NCBI RefSeq assembly: GCF_001667115.1
Contig: NZ_LZIJ01000078.1
Location: forward strand, 62,001-126,000
Direction: 5' to 3'
DNA: 64,000 nt
Source: Mycobacterium sp. 852002-51163_SCH5372311
GTDB taxonomy: Bacteria > Actinomycetota > Actinomycetes > Mycobacteriales > Mycobacteriaceae
The position numbers and the translations under genes are program-made. The notes under the pieces were generated by a model. That model did no database searches. It was not told the DNA's origin and saw nothing but the letters and a program-made list of their open reading frames with translations. This document shows, one piece after another, positions 20,109-29,438 of this stretch (position 1 is its first letter; each line of letters opens with the position of its first letter).

Positions 20109-20695
20109 CGCGGCCCCATCAGCGCCAGGACCAGGTATTCCTGCAAGACGGTCAGCCACTGGTAGACGTCCAGATGTGCGGCCAACGGATGGTCGGCCGG
20201 CAGACGCTCGGGCCCTTCCGGTCCGATGTCGAGCAAGACGCCCAGCGTCAGCCGCACGTCGTTCACCGCCGCGATCCAGGCGTTCGCGTCTTCCTCGGTC
20301 AGCTCCAGCCGGCCGCCATCGTCTGGAACTGTGTCTAGTAACTGTTGTGCCGCAACACGTTTGGCGTCGATGATCTCTGGCTCGTGCAAACTGCGCAACG
20401 CGGCGTTAAGGCTTTCGGAGGTATCGGCGGTAGCGGGTTCAACCGGGTCGCCGCCGTCCGGTTTGTGGAAATCCGGCAGCAGCCGGCGCAGCATCGGGTC
20501 CGGCGGGGGCTCCGCATTCCCGGTCTTGATGCCGGTGATCTCCTGCAGTTCGTCTGTCGGCGAAGACGATTCACGCTGATCGAGCAGCTCGATCATGGCG
20601 GTGACGAGGTTCTTGAGCAGCGCCGCTTCGTGTGCGGCCAGGGCGGACCGAAAACGGGGACCGTCGACGGTCTCGACGCGCTTCCATTTGCGCAC
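20105..20695 (-). CDS. DUF2017 protein (Rv1332 homologue)
   Basis: 196-residue soluble, acidic, helix-rich protein of the DUF2017 family; homology begins at VRKWKRVE and ends LTVLQEYLVLALMGPR. The GTG at 20695 is chosen because the longer frame to 20761 would overlap clpS. It lies between clpS and the P1 peptidase with a 4-base overlap to the latter. Function unknown; constant linkage to clpS suggests a link to protein turnover, which is inference. Confidence 0.85.
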   Translation of the reverse strand: MRKWKRVETVDGPRFRSALAAHEAALLKNLVTAMIELLDQRESSSPTDELQEITGIKTGNAEPPPDPMLRRLLPDFHKPDGGDPVEPATADTSESLNAALRSLHEPEIIDAKRVAAQQLLDTVPDDGGRLELTEEDANAWIAAVNDVRLTLGVLLDIGPEGPERLPADHPLAAHLDVYQWLTVLQEYLVLALMGPR

Positions 20696-20720
20696 AAGGA
20701 ATCCCGGATGCCGTCGAAGC

Positions 20721-21026
20721 TCACCGGTCCTGCTGCATCGTCGCCCACAAACCAGCGGCATGCAGCTTGGACACGTCGACCTCCATGGACTCCCGACTAC
20801 CCGCAGACACCACAGCCTTGCCTTCGTTGTGCACCTGCAGCATCAGCTTGGTGGCGTGCGGCTCGCTGTAGCCGAACAACTTCTGGAACACATACGTCAC
20901 ATAGGTCATCAGATTGACCGGGTCGTCCCACACGATGGTGACCCAAGGAGTGTCCGTGACGTCTACCGGTGCCGACTCGCGTTGCCCAGTAGTGCCCGGT
21001 TTGGTGGGCGCTGACATAGCAACCAT
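20721..21026 (-). CDS. clpS: ClpS adaptor
   Basis: 101-residue N-end-rule adaptor that delivers substrates with bulky or hydrophobic N-termini to ClpC1P. The core is [19 protein letters not shown], with the Asp and Asn that hold the N-degron amine, followed by HNEGKAVV and GLWATMQ. Start is the ATG at 21026, giving the usual mycobacterial length. It heads the minus-strand run to murI and diverges from pncB1 with a 56-base gap. Confidence 0.95.
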   Translation of the reverse strand: MVAMSAPTKPGTTGQRESAPVDVTDTPWVTIVWDDPVNLMTYVTYVFQKLFGYSEPHATKLMLQVHNEGKAVVSAGSRESMEVDVSKLHAAGLWATMQQDR

Positions 21027-21070
21027 GGCCCCCAGGATACCGAGGCGCCGCCTGCCACGACGCCAGCCGA

Positions 21071-21076
21071 TACGGT
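21071..21076 (+). promoter_or_regulatory. TACGGT -10 box for leaderless pncB1
   Basis: TACGGT ends 6 bases before the GTG at 21083; no ribosome site precedes the start. Confidence 0.5.
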
Positions 21077-21082
21077 TGCGAG

Positions 21083-22381
21083 GTGATCGAGCCGACCTTG
21101 GCTGGCCTGCTGACCGACAAGTACGAGCTGACGATGGTGGCCGCAGCGCTGCGCGACGGCACTGCCCATCGCCGGACCACGTTCGAAGTGTTCGCCCGCC
21201 GCCTGCCCGCGGGCCGCCGGTACGGGGTGGTCGCCGGGACCGGCCGCCTGCTGGAAGCGTTGCCGCAGTTCAGGTTCGACGACGCGGCGTGTGAGCTGCT
21301 GGCGCGATTCCTCGACGCGGACACCGTGGCCTACTTGCACGACTTCCGGTTCGGCGGCGATATCGACGGCTACGCCGAGGGCGAGTTGTACTTCCCCGGC
21401 TCGCCCGTACTGTCGGTGCGCGGCAGTTTCGCCGAGTGCGTGGTGCTCGAAACGCTGGTGCTGTCGATCTTCAATCACGACGCCGCGATCGCGTCCGCGG
21501 CGGCCCGCATGGTCAGTGCCGCAGGCCAACGCCCGCTGATCGAGATGGGATCCCGGCGAACCCACGAGCGCGCCGCCGTCGCGGCGGCCCGGGCAGCGTA
21601 TATCGCCGGTTTCACCGCGTCGTCCAACCTGGAGGCCCAGCGGCGATACGGCATCCCCGCCGAAGGCACCGCCGCGCATGCGTTCACCATGGTGCACACC
21701 ACGGGCGACGGCCCGGACGAGCTCGGTGCGTTTCGCGCCCAGGTCGAAGCGCTGGGCAACGACACCACGCTGCTGGTGGACACCTATGACGTGACCACCG
21801 GCGTCGCCAATGCCGTTGCCGCGGCCGGTCCAGCGCTCGGAGCGGTCCGCATCGATTCCGGCGAACTTGGCGTGCTGGCCCGGCAGGTACGTGAACAGCT
21901 CGACGGGCTGGGCGCCACCGGGACGCGCATCATGGTGTCCGGCGATCTCGACGAGTTCTCGATCGCGGCACTACAGGCAGCGCCGGTGGACAGCTACGGC
22001 GTCGGCACGTCGGTGGTCACCGGCTCCGGCGCCCCGGCCGCGAACATGGTCTACAAGCTGGTCGAGGTCGACGGCATTCCCGTGCAAAAGCGCAGCAGCC
22101 ACAAGGAATCCCGTGGCGGCGGCAAGCAGGCGCTGCGGGTGTCCCGGCCGACCGGGACCGTCACCGAGGAGATCGTGTATCCGGCGGGGCGTCCGCCCAC
22201 CACCGGCGGGCCTTGTCGGGTGTTGACGACACCGCTGGTGCGCGACGGACGAGTGGTGACCGACGATGACCTGACCGCGGCACGTGAGCTGGTGGCGTCG
22301 GGACTGCACAGCCTGCCGTGGGAGGGGCTGAAATTAGGGCCCGGCGAGCCGGCTGTTCCGACGACGACGATCAGCGTTTAG
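21083..22381 (+). CDS. pncB1: Nicotinate phosphoribosyltransferase
   Basis: 432-residue Preiss-Handler enzyme making nicotinate mononucleotide from nicotinate and PRPP for NAD salvage. N-terminal [17 protein letters not shown], the [12 protein letters not shown] segment, the [11 protein letters not shown] loop containing the His region, and VDTYDVTTG and [13 protein letters not shown] phosphate-binding motifs (VRIDSGELG) are all present. GTG start at 21083, probably leaderless. Divergent from clpS and followed by dinG on the same strand. Named pncB1 by synteny with M. tuberculosis Rv1330c. Confidence 0.94.
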   Translation: MIEPTLAGLLTDKYELTMVAAALRDGTAHRRTTFEVFARRLPAGRRYGVVAGTGRLLEALPQFRFDDAACELLARFLDADTVAYLHDFRFGGDIDGYAEGELYFPGSPVLSVRGSFAECVVLETLVLSIFNHDAAIASAAARMVSAAGQRPLIEMGSRRTHERAAVAAARAAYIAGFTASSNLEAQRRYGIPAEGTAAHAFTMVHTTGDGPDELGAFRAQVEALGNDTTLLVDTYDVTTGVANAVAAAGPALGAVRIDSGELGVLARQVREQLDGLGATGTRIMVSGDLDEFSIAALQAAPVDSYGVGTSVVTGSGAPAANMVYKLVEVDGIPVQKRSSHKESRGGGKQALRVSRPTGTVTEEIVYPAGRPPTTGGPCRVLTTPLVRDGRVVTDDDLTAARELVASGLHSLPWEGLKLGPGEPAVPTTTISV

Positions 22382-22410
22382 CTTGACGACGATGAACGCC
22401 GCCGCGCGGC

Positions 22411-22446
22411 GTGAGGTGGGGGCACCTCCCGCTTGCGGGGGAGAGT
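22411..22446. repeat. Double-hairpin palindromic element upstream of dinG
   Basis: Two adjacent small stems: AGGTG/CACCT around GGGG, and CCCGC/GCGGG around TT, within 36 bases just before the dinG promoter. Similar blocks are, from memory, repeated in other mycobacterial genomes; only one copy is seen here. May be a terminator for pncB1 or a dispersed palindromic element. Confidence 0.4.
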
Positions 22447-22469
22447 CGAGCAATTAGACCGAGCTGGAC

Positions 22470-22475
22470 TACCGT
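22470..22475 (+). promoter_or_regulatory. TACCGT -10 box for leaderless dinG
   Basis: TACCGT ends 7 bases before the GTG at 22483; no ribosome site is present. Confidence 0.45.
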
Positions 22476-22482
22476 CGACGAC

Positions 22483-24492
22483 GTGTCTGGGTCCGTCTCC
22501 CCGTCCGTGGCCGAGCTGTTGGCCATTGCGGTGGCCTCGCTCGGTGGCAGCGAGCGGAGCGGTCAGCAGCAGATGGCCGCTGCGGTTGCCCAGGCCTTCG
22601 AGACCGGCGAGCATCTGGTCGTGCAGGCCGGCACCGGCACCGGCAAGTCGCTGGCGTATCTGGTTCCGGCGATCGTCCGCGCCGTCGACGACGGCACGCC
22701 GGTGGTGGTGTCGACGGCGACGATCGCGCTGCAGCGCCAGCTGGTGGATCGCGATCTGCCCCGGCTGGCCGATTCGCTGGCCGACGCGCTGCCGCGCCGC
22801 CCACAGTTCGCCTTACTCAAGGGGCGGCGAAACTACCTGTGCCTGAACAAGGTTCACGGCGGTGCGGCGGATACGGAAGACGGTCCGCAGGAGGATTTGT
22901 TCGACCCGGTGGCGATCTCCGCGTTGGGGCGCGACGTACAGCGGCTCACCGCGTGGGCGTCGACCACCGAGTCCGGTGACCGCGACGATCTCAAACCCGG
23001 TGTGAGCGAACGATCTTGGTCGCAGGTCAGCGTTTCCGCGCGCGAATGCATTGGCGTGGCCCGATGCCCGTTTGGCTCTGAGTGCTTTTCCGAACGGGCG
23101 CGTCAACGCGCCGGGCGGGTCGACGTCGTCGTCACCAACCACGCGCTGCTGGCCATCGACGCCGTTTCGGATTCGGCGGTGCTGCCCGAACATGCGCTGC
23201 TGGTGGTCGACGAAGCACACGAACTGGTAGACCGGGTGACGTCGGTGGCCACCGCGGAGCTGACGTCCGCGACCCTGGGTGCCACATCGCGACGAATCAC
23301 CCGTTTGGTCGGACCGGAACTGGTGCAGCGAGTGGAGGCGGCGTCGGCCAATTTCGCCGCTGCGATCCATGACGCAACCCCGGGACGCATCGACTACCTC
23401 GATGAAGAGTTGGCGACATATTTGACCGCGCTGCGAGATGCGGCCAGTGCGGCGAGGTCGGCCATCGATAGCACCGGCGACGCGAAGGCGGCCTCGGCAC
23501 GCGCGGAAGCCGTTGCGGCACTGAGCGATATCTCCGAGACCGCGTCGCGGATCCTGACGTCGTTCGCCCCCGCTATCCCCGATCGCACCGACGTGGTGTG
23601 GCTGGACCAGGAGGACAACCGGGGTGCGCCACGGGCCGTGCTGCGGGTGGCGCCGCTGGCGGTGGCCGACCTGCTGCGTAATCAGGTGTTCGCCCGTTCG
23701 ACGACCGTGTTGACGTCGGCGACGCTGACGGTGGGCGGTTCCTTCGACGCGATGGCGACCGCGTGGGGGCTGACGGACGACCAGTTACCGTGGCGTGGCC
23801 TGGACGTCGGCTCGCCTTTCCACCACGCCAAGGCGGGAATCCTCTACATCGCCGCCCATCTCCCGCCGCCGGGCCGCGACGGCACCGGGTCGGCCGAGCA
23901 ACTCACCGAAATCGCCGAACTCATCTCCGCGGCCGGCGGGCGCACGCTGGGATTGTTCTCGTCGATGCGAGCCGCGCGGGGCGCCGCCGAGGCCATGCGG
24001 GAGCGCCTGTCGACGCCGGTGCTGTGTCAGGGCGACGACGGCACCTCGGCGCTGGTCGAGCAGTTCACCGCCGATCCGGCGACGTCACTGTTCGGCACAC
24101 TGTCGCTGTGGCAGGGCGTCGACGTGCCGGGTCCGTCGTTGTCGCTGGTGCTGATCGATCGCATCCCATTCCCGCGCCCGGACGATCCACTGTTGAGCGC
24201 CCGGCAGCGAGCAGTGGCGGCGCGTGGCGGAAATGGGTTCATGGCCGTCGCTGCCAGCCACGCCGCGCTGCTGCTGGCGCAGGGATCCGGCCGACTATTG
24301 CGCCGCGTCGACGACCGCGGTGTAGTCGCGGTGCTCGACTCGCGAATGGTCACCGCACGCTACGGGGACTACCTGCGAGCGTCGCTGCCGCCGTTCTGGC
24401 AAACGACCAACGCCACGCAGGTGCGCGCGGCACTCGAGCGGCTGTGCGCCCAGACCCGCGAGCAGACGCAGAATCGCACGATCGCGAGCTAA
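22483..24492 (+). CDS. dinG: DinG-type ATP-dependent DNA helicase
   Basis: 669-residue XPD/DinG superfamily 2 helicase. Walker A AGTGTGKSLAYL, DEAH box VVDEAHELVD, and a Cys group (NYLCLN, CIGVARCPFGSECF) that would bind the 4Fe-4S cluster between helicase motifs are visible; motif VI is QGSGRLLRR. Role: unwinding R-loops and damaged or stalled forks. The GTG at 22483 is chosen over a frame to 22411 that runs through the palindromic element. The last codons (REQTQNRTIAS) are encoded by the left arm and loop of a hairpin repeat (24458-24517), and the stop codon TAA is the last part of the loop. Confidence 0.94.
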   Translation: MSGSVSPSVAELLAIAVASLGGSERSGQQQMAAAVAQAFETGEHLVVQAGTGTGKSLAYLVPAIVRAVDDGTPVVVSTATIALQRQLVDRDLPRLADSLADALPRRPQFALLKGRRNYLCLNKVHGGAADTEDGPQEDLFDPVAISALGRDVQRLTAWASTTESGDRDDLKPGVSERSWSQVSVSARECIGVARCPFGSECFSERARQRAGRVDVVVTNHALLAIDAVSDSAVLPEHALLVVDEAHELVDRVTSVATAELTSATLGATSRRITRLVGPELVQRVEAASANFAAAIHDATPGRIDYLDEELATYLTALRDAASAARSAIDSTGDAKAASARAEAVAALSDISETASRILTSFAPAIPDRTDVVWLDQEDNRGAPRAVLRVAPLAVADLLRNQVFARSTTVLTSATLTVGGSFDAMATAWGLTDDQLPWRGLDVGSPFHHAKAGILYIAAHLPPPGRDGTGSAEQLTEIAELISAAGGRTLGLFSSMRAARGAAEAMRERLSTPVLCQGDDGTSALVEQFTADPATSLFGTLSLWQGVDVPGPSLSLVLIDRIPFPRPDDPLLSARQRAVAARGGNGFMAVAASHAALLLAQGSGRLLRRVDDRGVVAVLDSRMVTARYGDYLRASLPPFWQTTNATQVRAALERLCAQTREQTQNRTIAS

Positions 24493-24517
24493 ATCGTGCG
24501 ATTCTGCGTCTGCTCGC
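24458..24517. repeat. GAGCAGACGCA-type hairpin repeat, copy 2
   Basis: Perfect 25-base arms (24458-24482 and 24493-24517) with a 10-base loop. The outer parts match the other three copies; the inner arms (GAATCGCACGAT and complement) are unique. It overlaps the 3' end of dinG and lies before the stop of convergent glgP. Probable bidirectional terminator without a T-tract. Confidence 0.9.
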
Positions 24518-24548
24518 CCGGCATCGCCAGGCATCGCCCGGCAGAGCC

Positions 24549-27152
24549 TCAGGCCAGCTTGACCAGGCCGAGCTCGTTGCTGTCGGCGAGCATCGGATGA
24601 CGCGGCAGCACCCGCACGGTGTACCCGAGGGCCCCGGCCATCGGCAACGGTGTGGTCGTCGAGAAGACCTGGTTACCCCCCTCGGCGGTACCGGCATACG
24701 ACATTTCGACGGTGATCGGATCTACCAGCACGTCACTGGCGTCGACCCTGCCCAGCACCGCCTGCACAGTCACTTCGTCGGGCGCCAGGCCGGCCAGTTG
24801 CACGGTCGCCGTCAGGGTCAGCTTCGACCCGAGCAAGGGAGTGTCGGGCAGGCCGGTGCTGTCGACGTCGGTGATGTTGACCTTTGGCCATGCCTCCGCC
24901 ACCCGCCGGCGGTAAGCAGCGAGCTCGCGGGCCGCCGCGAACTCGGCTTCCCCTTTTTCGACACCATCCGGCCCGCTGATCGTGCGGCGCACAGACTGAG
25001 CCGCCGGCAGGTAGTAGTTCTCGACATAGTCGCGAACCATGCGGGACGCCAGCACTTTTGGACCTAGCGTCTGCAGTGTGTGCCGCACCATCTCGATCCA
25101 CCGGGGCGGCACCCCCTGGTCGTCGCGTTCGTAGAACTTCGGCACCACGGCGTGTTCGAGTAGGTCGTAGAGCGCGCTGGATTCCAGGTCATCACGCCGG
25201 CTCTCGTCGGCCACGCCATCGGCAGACGGTATCTCCCAACCGTTTTCGCCGTCGTACCATTCGTCCCACCAGCCGTCGCGAATGGACAGGTTAAGCCCGC
25301 CGTTCAGCGCGCTTTTCATGCCCGAGGTACCGCAAGCTTCCAATGGCCGCAGCGGGTTGTTCAGCCACACGTCGCAACCCCAATACAGCAGCCGGGCCAT
25401 CGACATGGCGTAGTTGGGCAGGAAGGCGATGCGATGACGCACCTGAGGCCGGTCGGCAAAGCGCACTATCTGCTGGATCAGCGCCTTGCCGCCGTCGTCG
25501 GCAGGGTGCGACTTCCCGGCCACGATCAGTTGGATCGGCCTTTCGTCGTTGAGCAGCAATCGTTCCAGGCGATCCGGGTCACGCAGCATCAGCGTCAGCC
25601 GCTTGTACGTCGGCACCCGCCGAGCGAACCCGACGGTAAGCACACCCGGGTCGAATGCGGTTGCGATCCAGCCCAATTCGGCCTCCGACGCCCCGCGTTC
25701 CAGCCAAGACTGGCGCAGCCGCACCCGCACGTCGTCGACCAATAGCGCACGCAGCTGCGAGCGGATCCACCACAGGTGAGCGGGGTCGACCTGTTGCAGC
25801 CGCAGCCACACGCCGGGCTCGGAAAACGAGTCTGACCCCGCCAGTTCGCGCCCCAGCTGCAACCACTGCGGGGCCGCCCACGTCCGGGCATGGACGCCGT
25901 TGGTGATCGATCCGATCGGTACCTCGCCGGGATCGAATCCCGCCCACAACTCGCTGAACATGACCCGGCTGACGCGGCCGTGCAGTAACGACACACCGTT
26001 GGCGCGCTGTGCCAGCCGCAGACCCATGTGGGCCATGTTGAATTTGGTCGGATCATCCTCGGATCCGAGCGCGATGATCCGGTCCGCCGGCACGCCCGGC
26101 AACAACGTGGCGACATCGTCACCGTCGTCGAAGTAGCGCTCCACCATCTCGAGTGGGAACCGGTCGATGCCGGCCGGAACCGGGGTGTGGGTGGTGAACA
26201 CGGTGCTGGACCGCACGACCGTCAGCGCGGTGTCGAAGTCCAATCCCGAACCGGTCATCAGCTCGCGGATCCGCTCCGCTCCGAGGAATCCGGCGTGACC
26301 CTCGTTCATATGGAATACCTCGGGCGCGGGCAGCCCTTCCAGCGCGGTGAACGCCCGGATCGCCCGCACCCCGCCGATGCCGGCCAGGATCTCTTGCAGC
26401 ATGCGGTGTTCCTGATCGCCGCCATACAGCCGATCGGTGACGCTACGCAGGTCATGCTCATTTTCCGGGACGTCCGAATCAAGCAGCAGCAGCGGCACGC
26501 GGCCCACCTGCGCAACCCAGATCCGCGCGCGCAGCTGCGCGTCGTCCGGCAGCGTCAGCTCGACCAGTACCGGATTACCGCCGGCGTCGGTGAGCAGCCG
26601 CAGCGGCAGCCCCTGCGGGTCCAGCGCCGGATATGTCTCCTGTTGCCAACCGTCCGCGGTCAGCGACTGCCGGAAATAGCCGGAGCGGTAGTAGAGGCCC
26701 ACCGCGATCAGCGGAACCCCTAGGTCGGACGCGGACTTGAGGTGATCGCCGGCCAGGATCCCAAGTCCGCCAGAGTAGTTGGGCAAGACCTCGGCTACCC
26801 CGAACTCCATCGAGAAGTATGCGATACCGGTCGGCAGGGATGATCCGGCGTCGGCCTGCTGCTGATACCACAACGGACGGGTCAGGTAATCGTTCAAGTC
26901 CGCGGACAGCGAGTCGAGTCGTTCGAAAAAGCCTTCGTCGATCGCCAATTCGTCGAGCCGTACCGGCTTGACCGCGCCCAGCAGCGCCACCGGGTCGTTG
27001 CCGCATTTGGTCCACAGCTTCGAGTCGATCGTCGCGAACAGGTCCTGCGTCGGCTTGTCCCACGACCAGCGCAGGTTGGTGGACAACTGTTCGAGAGCAG
27101 CGAGCCGCTCGGGTAGGTGAGCACGGACCGTAAACCGCCGGAGGGCTTTCAC
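24549..27152 (-). CDS. glgP: Glycogen/alpha-glucan phosphorylase
   Basis: 867-residue GT35 phosphorylase releasing glucose-1-phosphate from alpha-1,4-glucan. FGVAEVLPNYSGGLGILAGDH is near the N-terminus, HMNEGHAGF and the PLP-Lys motif ACGTSGMKSALNGG are in the C-terminal half. The GTG at 27152 starts VKALRRFTVRAHLPE, the family N-terminus; the open frame to 27398 is non-homologous. Long form with the mycobacterial-type C-terminal beta domain. Divergent from glgE. M. tuberculosis GlgP can also run in the M1P-forming direction to feed GlgE, so opposing genes may set glucan turnover. Confidence 0.94.
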   Translation of the reverse strand: MKALRRFTVRAHLPERLAALEQLSTNLRWSWDKPTQDLFATIDSKLWTKCGNDPVALLGAVKPVRLDELAIDEGFFERLDSLSADLNDYLTRPLWYQQQADAGSSLPTGIAYFSMEFGVAEVLPNYSGGLGILAGDHLKSASDLGVPLIAVGLYYRSGYFRQSLTADGWQQETYPALDPQGLPLRLLTDAGGNPVLVELTLPDDAQLRARIWVAQVGRVPLLLLDSDVPENEHDLRSVTDRLYGGDQEHRMLQEILAGIGGVRAIRAFTALEGLPAPEVFHMNEGHAGFLGAERIRELMTGSGLDFDTALTVVRSSTVFTTHTPVPAGIDRFPLEMVERYFDDGDDVATLLPGVPADRIIALGSEDDPTKFNMAHMGLRLAQRANGVSLLHGRVSRVMFSELWAGFDPGEVPIGSITNGVHARTWAAPQWLQLGRELAGSDSFSEPGVWLRLQQVDPAHLWWIRSQLRALLVDDVRVRLRQSWLERGASEAELGWIATAFDPGVLTVGFARRVPTYKRLTLMLRDPDRLERLLLNDERPIQLIVAGKSHPADDGGKALIQQIVRFADRPQVRHRIAFLPNYAMSMARLLYWGCDVWLNNPLRPLEACGTSGMKSALNGGLNLSIRDGWWDEWYDGENGWEIPSADGVADESRRDDLESSALYDLLEHAVVPKFYERDDQGVPPRWIEMVRHTLQTLGPKVLASRMVRDYVENYYLPAAQSVRRTISGPDGVEKGEAEFAAARELAAYRRRVAEAWPKVNITDVDSTGLPDTPLLGSKLTLTATVQLAGLAPDEVTVQAVLGRVDASDVLVDPITVEMSYAGTAEGGNQVFSTTTPLPMAGALGYTVRVLPRHPMLADSNELGLVKLA

Positions 27153-27211
27153 CGTCAATAGCTTACTGAGAATTGACGCGCGCGCAGGACTACTAATCCA
27201 CCGTTTACCTG

Positions 27212-27343
27212 GCGGTGTGTGACCGCCCACTAGGGTGGGTATCGGGTAAGTATTGGGGCGCAACGAAGCTTCCCGGTGAGTGCAGAGTCCCCGACGAGGG
27301 GAAATTCCCAGTGACGCCCAACGACAGGCGAACGGAGTGATGG
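27212..27343 (+). promoter_or_regulatory. Structured 5' region upstream of glgE
   Basis: The glgP/glgE intergenic region has several stems: GGCGGT/ACCGCC, CCCAC/GTGGG, and TCCCC/GGGGA close to the glgE start, followed by CGGAG as ribosome site 6 bases before GTG. The pattern suggests a structured leader or divergent promoter control. I recognise no riboswitch class. Confidence 0.3.
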
Positions 27344-29431
27344 GTGCCCGGTCGTGTCGAGATCGATAACGTCCAGCCCGTCGTCTCGTGTGGCGCATAT
27401 CCCGCCAAGGCGGTGGTCGGCGAAGTGGTGCCGGTCAGCGCCGCCGTATGGCGGGAAGGTCATGAGGCGGTAGCGGCGACCCTGGTCGTGCGCTACCACG
27501 GGCCCCGCTATCCACAGGGGGCTGAAGTGCGCCGGATCAAGGCGGTGCAGGCCTCCACGGCAAGTGTCGAAGCCGCCGCCACCGAGACGCCACGGGTCAA
27601 GCCGCTGCTGATTCCCATGACGATGGGTCAGGAGCCCTACGTGTTTCACGGTCAGTTCACTCCCGACCGCGTCGGGTTGTGGACCTTCCGGGTCGACGGG
27701 TGGGGTGATCCGATTCACACCTGGCGCCACGGGTTGGTCGCCAAGTTGGAGGCCGGCCAAGGCGAAAAGGAACTGTCCAACGACCTGCTGGTCGGTGCAG
27801 CACTGTTCGAGCGCGCCGCGACCGGTGTGCCGCGCGCGCAGCGCTGGCCGTTGATGGAAGCCGCGGCGGCGCTGCGCAAGCCCGGGGATCCGTTGACGCG
27901 CTCCGCGCCGGCACTGGCCTCCGATGTCGAGGAGATTCTCACCGACTATCCGCTGCGTGACCTGGTCACCCGGGGCGAGCAGTTCGGGGTCTGGGTGGAC
28001 CGGCCGCTGGCCCGGTTCGGCTCGTGGTACGAGATGTTCCCCCGTTCGACCGGGGGCCGGGACGCCGACGGCAAGCCGGTGCACGGCACCTTCGCGACCG
28101 CCACCGCGGCGCTGCCACGCATTGCCGAGATGGGGTTCGACGTGGTGTATCTGCCGCCGATCCATCCCATCGGGAAGGTGCACCGCAAGGGGCGCAACAA
28201 CAACCCCACCGCCGAGCCGGGAGACGTGGGATCACCGTGGGCCATCGGTAGCGACGAGGGCGGCCACGACGCGGTCCATCCGGACCTGGGCACCATCGAC
28301 GACTTCGACGACTTCGTCGCCGCGGCGCGTGACCTCGGCATGGAAGTGGCCCTCGACCTGGCGCTGCAATGCGCACCCGATCATCCGTGGGCCCGCGAAC
28401 ACCGGCATTGGTTCACCGAATTGCCGGACGGCACCATCGCCTACGCGGAGAACCCGCCGAAGAAGTACCAGGACATCTATCCGCTCAATTTCGACAACGA
28501 CCCCGCGGGTCTCTACGACGAAGTTCTGCGCGTGGTTCGGCACTGGGTTGACCACGGCGTCAAGTTCTTTCGCGTCGACAATCCGCACACCAAACCGCCC
28601 GACTTCTGGGCCTGGCTGATCGGTCAGGTGAAATCCCAAGATCCCGACGTGCTCTTCTTGTCCGAAGCCTTCACACCGCCGGCGCGCCAGTACGGGCTGG
28701 CCAAGCTCGGTTTCACGCAGTCCTACAGCTACTTCACCTGGCGGACCGCCAAATGGGAGCTCACCGAGTTCGGCAACGACATCGGCGCACTGGCCGATTA
28801 CCGGCGGCCGAACCTGTTCGTCAACACCCCCGACATCCTGCACGCCGTGCTACAGCACGGCGGCCCGGGCATGTTCGCCATCCGCGCGGTGCTGGCTGCG
28901 ACCATGAGCCCGGCCTGGGGGATGTACTCCGGGTACGAACTCTTCGAGCATCGCGCGGTACGCGAGGGTAGCGAGGAATACCTGGACTCGGAGAAATACG
29001 AACTGCGCCCCCGCGACTTCGCCGGCGCGCTGGCCGAAGGCAGGTCGCTGGAGCCGTTCATCAGCAGGCTCAACGCAATTCGACGACTCCATCCCGCGCT
29101 GCAACAGTTGCGCACCATCCACTTCCACGGCGTGGACAACGATGCGTTGCTGGCCTACAGCAAGTTCGACCCGGCCACCGGCGACTGCGTGCTGGTGGTG
29201 GTGACGCTGAACGCATTCGGGCCTGAAGAAGCCACGCTGTGGTTAGACATGGCGGCGTTGGGTATGGAGCCCTACGACCGGTTCTGGGTGCGCGACGAGA
29301 TCACCGGCGAGGAATACCAATGGGGACAGGCAAATTACGTTCGGATCGACCCTGGGCGCGCAGTCGCCCACATCATCAACATGCCGCTGATACCAGACGA
29401 ATCCCGAATCACGCTGCTGCGCAGGAGGTGA
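27344..29431 (+). CDS. glgE: Alpha-1,4-glucan:maltose-1-phosphate maltosyltransferase
   Basis: 695-residue GH13_3 enzyme that adds maltosyl units from maltose-1-phosphate to alpha-glucan, a validated drug-target pathway in mycobacteria. N-terminal beta domain, then [16 protein letters not shown], the nucleophile Asp in [12 protein letters not shown] and acid/base Glu in [15 protein letters not shown]. The GTG at 27344 follows a ribosome site; M. tuberculosis annotation begins slightly upstream. The glgB ribosome site (GGAGG) lies in the last codons of this gene, so glgE-glgB are translationally linked. Confidence 0.95.
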   Translation: MPGRVEIDNVQPVVSCGAYPAKAVVGEVVPVSAAVWREGHEAVAATLVVRYHGPRYPQGAEVRRIKAVQASTASVEAAATETPRVKPLLIPMTMGQEPYVFHGQFTPDRVGLWTFRVDGWGDPIHTWRHGLVAKLEAGQGEKELSNDLLVGAALFERAATGVPRAQRWPLMEAAAALRKPGDPLTRSAPALASDVEEILTDYPLRDLVTRGEQFGVWVDRPLARFGSWYEMFPRSTGGRDADGKPVHGTFATATAALPRIAEMGFDVVYLPPIHPIGKVHRKGRNNNPTAEPGDVGSPWAIGSDEGGHDAVHPDLGTIDDFDDFVAAARDLGMEVALDLALQCAPDHPWAREHRHWFTELPDGTIAYAENPPKKYQDIYPLNFDNDPAGLYDEVLRVVRHWVDHGVKFFRVDNPHTKPPDFWAWLIGQVKSQDPDVLFLSEAFTPPARQYGLAKLGFTQSYSYFTWRTAKWELTEFGNDIGALADYRRPNLFVNTPDILHAVLQHGGPGMFAIRAVLAATMSPAWGMYSGYELFEHRAVREGSEEYLDSEKYELRPRDFAGALAEGRSLEPFISRLNAIRRLHPALQQLRTIHFHGVDNDALLAYSKFDPATGDCVLVVVTLNAFGPEEATLWLDMAALGMEPYDRFWVRDEITGEEYQWGQANYVRIDPGRAVAHIINMPLIPDESRITLLRRR

Positions 29432-29438
29432 GGGAACC

